This document shows, one piece after another, positions 23,905 to 29,621 of a stretch of DNA of 29,621 nucleotides. The notes below the pieces were generated by a model. It made no database searches. It saw nothing but the letters and a program-made list of their open reading frames with translations, and was not told the DNA's origin. Within the stretch, counting starts at the first letter, position 1. Each line of letters opens with the position of its first letter. Position numbers and translations under genes: made by a program. Origin of the DNA: Monoraphidium neglectum (Eukaryota; Chlorophyta; Chlorophyceae; Sphaeropleales; Selenastraceae). The stretch spans positions 22,873-52,493 of the forward strand of contig NW_014013583.1 of the NCBI RefSeq assembly GCF_000611645.1, in the 5' to 3' direction.

Positions 23905-25734
23905 CACTCGCGCACGCAACCGACCCACCTAGCAAAGAAGGTGGGGAAGCCGGTGTAGAAGGCGAGGGGACCCTCATTGCGCAGCGTCTGAGGGTTTTGG
24001 GCAGGTGGGGAATGACACACCATAGTTTGTAGGTTCATGATGCTTGAGCAATTGTTGGTCTTCACCCAATATGCAAGTCACCCTGCACCCAGGTGAGCTG
24101 GGCGCCTGCGCATGCCCATGTCAGCGTCCCAGAAACCATGCTGTTTGCTTCCCCGTTTCGTCGTCCCACCCTGCCCATGCACTCCACCCTGGCCTTGCAC
24201 CCCATAGCACCTGCGCCGCGCAGTCGACGGGGCCCTTGTAGGGCATGGAGCCGTCGGGGTTGGGCGTCATCTTCTGCAGCCGCGTCTTGATGAAGTCGAA
24301 GGGCAACGAGCACACGCTGGCAAAGAAGCCCGCGATGGTGGCGCTGCCAATGACGGCCACCTGGCCGCCCTTCTCAAAGCCCGCAGCCTCCAGCATCTCC
24401 TTGGCCTGGTCGTTGGACGCGAGCATGCCCATGTTGAGCGCCATAGCGCGCACAACAGTGGGGCCGCCGCCGCGGAACAGGCCCCCCACGCCATCCTCCT
24501 TCACGATGCGCGTCTGGGGGTTGTGTGGGCGGGGGGCAGGGGTCGGACGACAGCTGGCAAAGGAATCCAAAACCGGCGGGATATGCGTGGTTGCAGGGTT
24601 GCACTTGCAAATATCTGCAAGGCTGGAGTCTGCCCACTTGACTGGAGTGAACCTGCGTGCCCCACATGCGTCTCGTTGCCTGCCGGCTGACAGTGCACTT
24701 CCTCCCTCGAACCGGGTCATACCCTTCCTCCCTCCACCAAGCTCAGGCACCCATTCACCATGGCGTCAGTCACGCCCTTGTAGTTGCGCCGGTGCTCCAC
24801 AGGCAGGGTGCTGTCGGCCTGCATGCGGATGAGGGTGAGATCCGCAGGGGTGCCGACGAGCGCGCCCAGGCCGCCGGCAGTCAGGCCGCACGCGGCCTTC
24901 TGCCACAGGGGGATGGGCTTGCCCTTATTGTACTCCTTGGCCTGAGGGGTGGAGGGGTCGCAAGTTAAGGTGGGGTGAGCACGAAGCAGAGAGCACGGCG
25001 AAAGCAGCATGCATAATCCAGCAGCGCACGGAGCGCGGCAAAGAAAGCGTACATGCTTCTAGGCCCAGAGACGGACACTGGCGTCCTGCCTGCGTGTCCT
25101 GTCGCTGCACTGCCTACCCCCCTCCGCCCACCTTCTCGGAAATGATGGAGAAGATGCCCAGGCGCGCGGTGGTGTAGGTGGCCTGGCGCAGGAGGCCAGC
25201 GTTGAGGCCCTTGTAAAGGGAGCCAAAGCCGTCCTTGGCGATGATGTCCTTGGCCACAGTAATCTGGTTGGGAGGGCATGACAGGCGTGCCTCAGAAGGG
25301 ATCCAACACATGATGATGCCCATCACGTCTTATGCACGTCAGACCACACCAACTGCGGCAGGCTGCCTGAGGTCAGTAGCGGGGTTCTGTAGAGACATAC
25401 CAGCAGAGCAAACAAGGGTTATCGCACAATCAAACACATAGCGGATGCAAGAGGGCTGCACATGGACGTTGCCCCTGGCACCTATGCCCTGCGCACAACA
25501 AGTCGCAATTGCCGGCCGCAATCATGGCTGCAAACTGCCCCTGAACAATTCGCCCCCGCCCCAAAATCCCGCCTCACGCAACTGATCGCAAGTTCTCACC
25601 GGGCCACCCTTGGCTCCCAGCTGGATGCGAACTTTGACCATGTCAATGGGCTGAATGATGCATGTAGCCGCCATGCCACTAAGGCCGCCATTCACAAACG
25701 GCTTCGTCGCCTTCCAAATAGGGTTGTCGGCCAT
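23663..25734 (-). CDS. DTC: Mitochondrial dicarboxylate/tricarboxylate carrier (2-oxoglutarate/malate carrier type)
   Basis: This is an inner-membrane SLC25 carrier exchanging 2-oxoglutarate, malate and, in plants, citrate-type tricarboxylates. Exons are 25600-25734, 25132-25263, 24759-24941, 24211-24513, 23929-23987 and 23663-23760, giving 303 residues, the usual family size. The three carrier repeats are visible through their signatures: QPIDMVKVRIQLG (Pro near 29), TPADLTLIRMQAD (Pro near 121) and LPFDFIKTRLQKM (Pro near 221). Highly conserved plant DTC stretches are LLRQATYTTARLG, GPTVVRAMALNMGMLAS and RIAPHV. The ATG at 25734 has a strong context (GCAGCCATGGCC). The protein reaches KIQKQYVRKLGF, where relatives end within a few residues. 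Here a perfect GTGAGT donor follows at 23662, so the last few residues and the stop depend on an unresolved final exon. Without splicing, the frame stays open to 23490. Confidence 0.92.
23868..23901. repeat. (AC)17 microsatellite in carrier intron 5
   Basis: A perfect AC run of about 17 units lies in the intron between carrier exons 5 and 6, close to the exon 5 donor. Confidence 0.9.
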
Positions 25735-25752
25735 GGCTGCTGCTTTGGGTGG

Positions 25753-25754
<2 letters not shown>

Positions 25755-25787
<33 letters not shown>
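25755..25787. repeat. (CTG)11 repeat in the carrier 5' leader
   Basis: Eleven CTG units on the plus strand appear as CAG in the carrier transcript, only about 20 bases upstream of the start codon at 25734. Confidence 0.9.
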
Positions 25788-25790
<3 letters not shown>

Positions 25791-26740
25791 TCACTGCCGC
25801 CGCTGTGATACAAGGGTGCGCTGGGCGTGCCTGTGAAATGCGGCGTGGCCGCGTGGGCAACAAGGTCTTATGGAATGGATATGCGAGGACGCTGGATGTG
25901 AGGGGATCCTGCAGAAATAATGACCACCATCTAATCTACGGCCGTATCACAGTGGGCCTGTAACAAAGCGGCGTGTCGAGCCGCAAAGGGCACCATGTGG
26001 CGGCTGGGCTGCATCGGCCAGGCAGGACCGCCACGCTTAGAGGGCACGTGTGCAGGTGATTGCATCCCCTGTGTAAGACCCAGTAATAGTTGCCTCGCAG
26101 CTGCCTCGCCTTTCACGGTGCTGCTGGCAAGAACTGCCTCGCGGGAAAGCTCGGCTCCCAGGCTAGGCTCCCGTCGCCCCCTGTTTGAAGGAGCCTTCAT
26201 TGCTGCGTGTGCAGCCCTATGCTAGCGCAGGGCGCATGATCAGGGCTCACCTGCACGAGGTGTGCTAGGCTCCAGGTGCGAGAGTCGCTGGCGTGTGTAG
26301 ATGGTGTGTGCGACAGGCGAACGCCACGCAGACCGGATACCGCAAGGAAACTGGCGAGTTAGCTGGGTTGGGTGGGTGGTTTAGGCAGAACGGTCTGGTG
26401 AAGACGGGGGGATGGTGCGCCTCACAGCCGGGCTCTGGCTGCGGAGGGGCGAATACAGGTGTAGTGACAACGGTGATTGCCACGTATGCCACAGCTTCAG
26501 GCGCACGGAGCCGCCACTCGGTCACCTGCACAACCACCATCGAATCTCGCTCGAAAGCACATGGTGAGATGCTTGGCCTGGCTACATCCTGTCCGTGGCC
26601 TCCCAGGCCCCCTGGATGCTTGTGCACCTGTGTGACAAGCCTAGGGTCTCTGGATGCCCCCCAACTCATATGCTTGCCCTCACAAACACAACAAGCCAAA
26701 ATGGGCGCATACCCCATGGCATGGCAGTGCACGTTCAGGT

Positions 26741-26779
26741 GGGTGTGTGTGTGTGCACGTGTGTGTGCACGTGTGGTGT
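26741..26779. repeat. Imperfect GT microsatellite
   Basis: This is a GT-rich tract with two GCACGTGTGTGT-type interruptions, in the spacer downstream of the uS7-like gene. Confidence 0.75.
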
Positions 26780-27036
26780 GTTGATACTCTATGTACTCCT
26801 ACAAAGCACAGCCGCCGTGTCAGCGCGCTAGCTGGTTGAACAGGCACGGCCCACAAAATCATGCCTGGATGCTTCATGACTTTCGGCACAGGGGCACTGG
26901 CGGCCCGCACCACCGTAGAAGTCGTGGTGAAAGAATTCAGCACATGAGTCATTACTTGGAAGTGGCCGCAAAGCATGTGATATCACGAATCATTCAGGCA
27001 CGCCTCGCAAGCACGCCGCGCAGGCGCCCTGGCCCC

Positions 27037-27813
27037 CTAAGCGCCCTTGCCGCCTGCGGCCGAAGCCGGCCCCGTGCTGCTGCCCTTGCGCAGCTGCGAG
27101 TTTATAATGTGCATCGCATCCCCAAGGATCCGCTGCGCACGACTGCGCTTGCCCTCCTTCATGATGCATCCCACGAGCTTAGACAGCGTGCGTGCCTCAT
27201 CCGGGCCCAGGGCCCGACGTTCCTCCCCAGGCAGGCCGGCTGCAGCACTGCCCGGCATGGCTGCGCCGCTGCCAGCGGCAGCGCTGTCGCCTGCTGCGTC
27301 GCTCCCGAGTGACCTTGAGAGACTGAACAGGTCATATTGATCGTCACCAGCGCCATCAGCGCCTCCCTCAGGTCCGCCACCAAGCGCGGCAGACTCGTCC
27401 CGCAAGCGAACCCTGAGCTGCTCCCGTGGGGCCTGCATGCCTGTCGCGAGAGGTGGGGAGTGGGGAGTGATGCGAGCGCATGTCCTCGTGAGCTCGTCTT
27501 TGAGCGTGTGTGGCATGTATGTGTGTGTGTGGGTGCCCGTGTGTGTTTGTGTACAGTTGTATGTGTGGGCAGGAGATGCTGCAAGCCAGCAGGCCAGGCG
27601 TTTATGAGGTCATGGGAGGGGAGTGGAGGCGGGCAAACGGAACCGCATGTCAAAAGCGCGCCCTGGCCCAACCCACGACAGAGTGTGTGCGCTCACCGCC
27701 GAGCTGCGTCACCGCATACCCAGTAACTGGGTCCCGCCGCAAGCGGGCAGCAGCACTTCGGTTGCTGGTCCTGCTTGTCTTCCCGCTTGCAGTCGTGAGC
27801 GTGACTGCGCTCG

Positions 27814-27864
<51 letters not shown>

Positions 27865-28066
27865 TCCCATTACCACTGCTTGCATCGCTAATTTCTATTC
27901 TGCTAGAACCAGCTCCTACATCGCCTTCGTCACAGGAGGCCGCAGAGGTGTGCAGCGCCGCTCGCGCCACCGAAGAGCAAGCAGCGCAGGACGTTGAGCA
28001 GGCGCGTGACTTCGATTGGTACGCACTGCAGCTGCAGGTTCCCGCATGGGCGGTGAGGCCCAGCAT
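27037..28066 (-). CDS. Short uS7-like (ribosomal protein S7 N-terminal segment) protein with poly-serine N-terminal half
   Basis: Two exons, 27697-28066 and 27037-27440, join at GGC G|GTGAGC and GACAG|GC to give 257 residues. The C-terminal part reads DEARTLSKLVGCIMKEGK then RSRAQRILGDAMHII. This matches the first helical unit of uS7 (pattern L-x-N-x-I-M-x-x-GK-x-x-x-A-x-x-I-x-x-x-A). The frame then runs through NSQLRKG, a small Gly/Ala/Ser tail and a stop at 27037. The remaining uS7 body (about 110 residues) is absent and no GT donor precedes the stop. The N-terminal half contains ARAALHTSAAS, reminiscent of a mitochondrial presequence, and a serine run of about 15 encoded by an expanded AGC repeat. 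The start at 28066 is the first in-frame ATG; further upstream exons are possible. It could be a truncated or divergent organellar uS7, a gene fragment, or a model missing a distant exon. Confidence 0.5.
27816..27860. repeat. (CTG)15 repeat, coding for poly-serine on the minus strand
   Basis: Fifteen CTG units on the plus strand read as AGC codons (Ser) in exon 1 of the uS7-like gene. Confidence 0.9.
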
Positions 28067-28555
28067 CGCTTGCGATTTGGCATGCACCTGCAGCCATGAA
28101 GCGCCTCCAGGAACACCAGCAGCAGCCTGCGTTCAGATCACGATGTTGGTCACTAGAGCGTTGGACGGGCCAGGAGGTGAAAGAGCGAGCGCGGATGCGG
28201 CGCAATGTTACCTTCCAGGCTCCCAGCAGGGCCGGCAGGCTGGGAGCGCCCGCGAGCGCGCGCATCATTGTCAATTGTTCAGGCCAAACTGTATAGCTAT
28301 TTTTGGACCAAAGTATGCAGTAGTCAACCGAAAGACTCCTGTCGTGTAAAGACTCTTTTAACTCGTCTGCAGGCTGCACCTGGGCTGCACCATGTGAGTA
28401 ATCAGGTAAACCCGTTAGTCAAGCTCCCCTCCCCTGCGTCCAGCAGTCGCAACACGACAATTGAGTTTGAGTTTGGGACCATGACCAAGCAACGCGTATT
28501 TTTTTGTCTCCAGGGGCACGGGGGTGGTGCGGATCACGGCGCCGATCAAAATGGC

Positions 28556-28629
<74 letters not shown>

Positions 28630-29621
28630 CAGCGCCTTGCACTGGCAGATTGAGCCACAGTTCTGGCGTCATGCGGTGTTTGCGTCGCCCTGGCCCATAA
28701 CGGCAGCGATCTCCTGTCCCACGCAAGCATCAGTGATGCCTCGCCACGCGTACCATGCCGCGTCGCCTCCGCATTTTAAATCAGTGTTAATTTGTTGCCT
28801 GTGATGCCTCATCCCCCACCCATGCGCTCAGGCCCAAAACCTGCCGCCTTCCATGCCTGAGTGTGCGCACCACATGATATGCTGACTCTGTGCAACGCTT
28901 TGTTGCAAACTGCCATCTCGCCGCAGGGCGCCGGTGACAATGCTGGCAGCTGCATCGTCATTCCCCGCAGGCTGTTCGCCCCCATTTGCAGCGACAGACC
29001 CAACCTGGTAGGTGGTTCCAAGCGCCCAGTAGTGTCGAGGCCACTGGTGGCTGGCCGCACCAGCAAAGGGACACGCAGGCAAGGGGCGACAGGGCCTGTT
29101 GTACACAGTGGCTGGCTGCCATGGACAGGCTGCCCGCGCTGGGAAGCAGCGGCACCTGCTTGAGCGAAACCAACCGCGCGGGCTCAGGTTTGGCTTGTTT
29201 GCATGCCTTGCGCTCCCACATGCTAGCCAGCCCGTCGGTGGGTAGTAAATTGTTTAATGAGGCGGCTCCAGCAGTACAAGCACGTTGGATAGGCTCTATA
29301 CACATAATTGCACACGTGCTGTGAGTGTGCTACTCAATATGCCAAAGCATTTTGACACTCTCGTATGGCCTGGTGCACGAGGTAGGCCAAATGTAGCTAT
29401 CAGGTCTCTTGTGCCACGACTGGTCGAGGTAACGATGCAGACGGGAGGTCCACCTGCAAGCTTTTTTGTGGGAATTGCGCTGCACGCTTGCTGCAGCCCT
29501 TGTGCATCAAAACGCTATCACACGCAGCCCCTAGTCTGCCAGCACACAGGGTCGAGGGCACCAGCTTGCTTGGGTGCTTGCTGTCCTACCTCCATGGTGC
29601 ATCATGAGCGAACACCACAAG
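28067..29621. other. Right-hand region without a supported gene
   Basis: This region includes the upstream side of the uS7-like gene and a long CAG repeat. Frames on both strands are short or created by the repeat. A possible acceptor (TTTTTGTCTCCAG) at 28513 is followed by a short GVVRITAPIKMAA frame that runs straight into the repeat. I could not extend it into a gene. From about 28800 to the end I see nothing recognisable. Confidence 0.4.
28558..28626. repeat. (CAG)23 trinucleotide repeat
   Basis: Twenty-three perfect CAG units on the plus strand, the longest microsatellite in the window. It follows GCGGCAG and is followed by TAGCAGC. Frames through it give poly-Ser, poly-Ala or poly-Gln; none belongs to a supported gene. 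Confidence 0.95.

Larger units (their letters stand above)
25735..27036. other. 1.3-kb region between the carrier start and the uS7-like stop
   Basis: This region holds the carrier 5' leader and promoter and the 3' region of the uS7-like gene. I searched its minus strand for the missing uS7 body (the VRPxxEV and RW/AEANRAFAH type blocks) and found nothing convincing. Frames such as 26265-26732 minus have no family resemblance. Confidence 0.45.

Noticed and set aside
26265..26732. 155-residue minus frame between the carrier and the uS7-like gene
   Set aside because: I checked it as a candidate for the missing uS7 body. It lacks the expected basic helices and conserved blocks and has no family resemblance.
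28205..28804. 199-residue plus frame containing poly-Ser
   Set aside because: The frame is held open by the CAG repeat; the flanking residues look random and no family matches.

Overview
The window looks like nuclear DNA of a green alga, most likely a trebouxiophyte such as a Chlorella relative. The base composition is GC-rich. Every recognisable gene is broken into short exons by small introns with GTGAG/GTGCG-type donors. TGTAA, the chlorophyte polyadenylation signal, follows several stop codons at a sensible distance. CAG/CTG and GT/CA microsatellites are frequent, and the products are eukaryotic families (cytosolic ribosomal protein L4, a mitochondrial carrier, an MFSD5-type transporter). 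This assignment comes from reading the sequence; no database search was run. There is no operon, phage, CRISPR array, insertion sequence or bacterial island.

Layout, left to right: (1) 185-1995, minus: 5' part of a MATE multidrug/toxin efflux transporter that runs off the left edge. (2) 2779-5137, minus: probable organellar protein with mTERF-like segments followed by two helicase-associated (HA) repeats and no helicase core. (3) 5942-9797, plus: DUF676-type serine esterase/lipase of about 918 residues with very long low-complexity insertions. (4) 10644-14865, plus: secreted 12-exon glycoside hydrolase family 10 (xylanase-type) enzyme. (5) 15412-17840, minus: 60S ribosomal protein L4. (6) 18897-22609, minus: nine-exon molybdate-anion transporter of the MFSD5/MOT2 family. 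(7) 23663-25734, minus: mitochondrial dicarboxylate/tricarboxylate (2-oxoglutarate/malate) carrier. (8) 27037-28066, minus: two-exon gene with a poly-serine N-terminal half that ends in only the first helical segment of ribosomal protein uS7. The last 1.5 kb holds a 23-copy CAG repeat and no gene I can support.

The exon models were built by joining exons where splice sites, reading phase and family similarity agree. For genes 3, 4, 5 and 6 the joined length is an exact multiple of three from ATG to stop. Genes 2 and 3 are divergent, 4 and 5 are tail to tail, and 5 to 8 all read leftward. The genes do not form a pathway. Three are membrane transporters (MATE, molybdate, dicarboxylate), but nothing suggests co-regulation.

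The most unusual items are the mTERF-like/HA fusion, the GH10 enzyme whose last beta segment is separated from its barrel by a Pro/Ala/Gln-rich linker, the esterase with about 560 residues between its catalytic Asp and His, the truncated uS7-like gene, and the concentration of CAG/CTG repeats in the right half.
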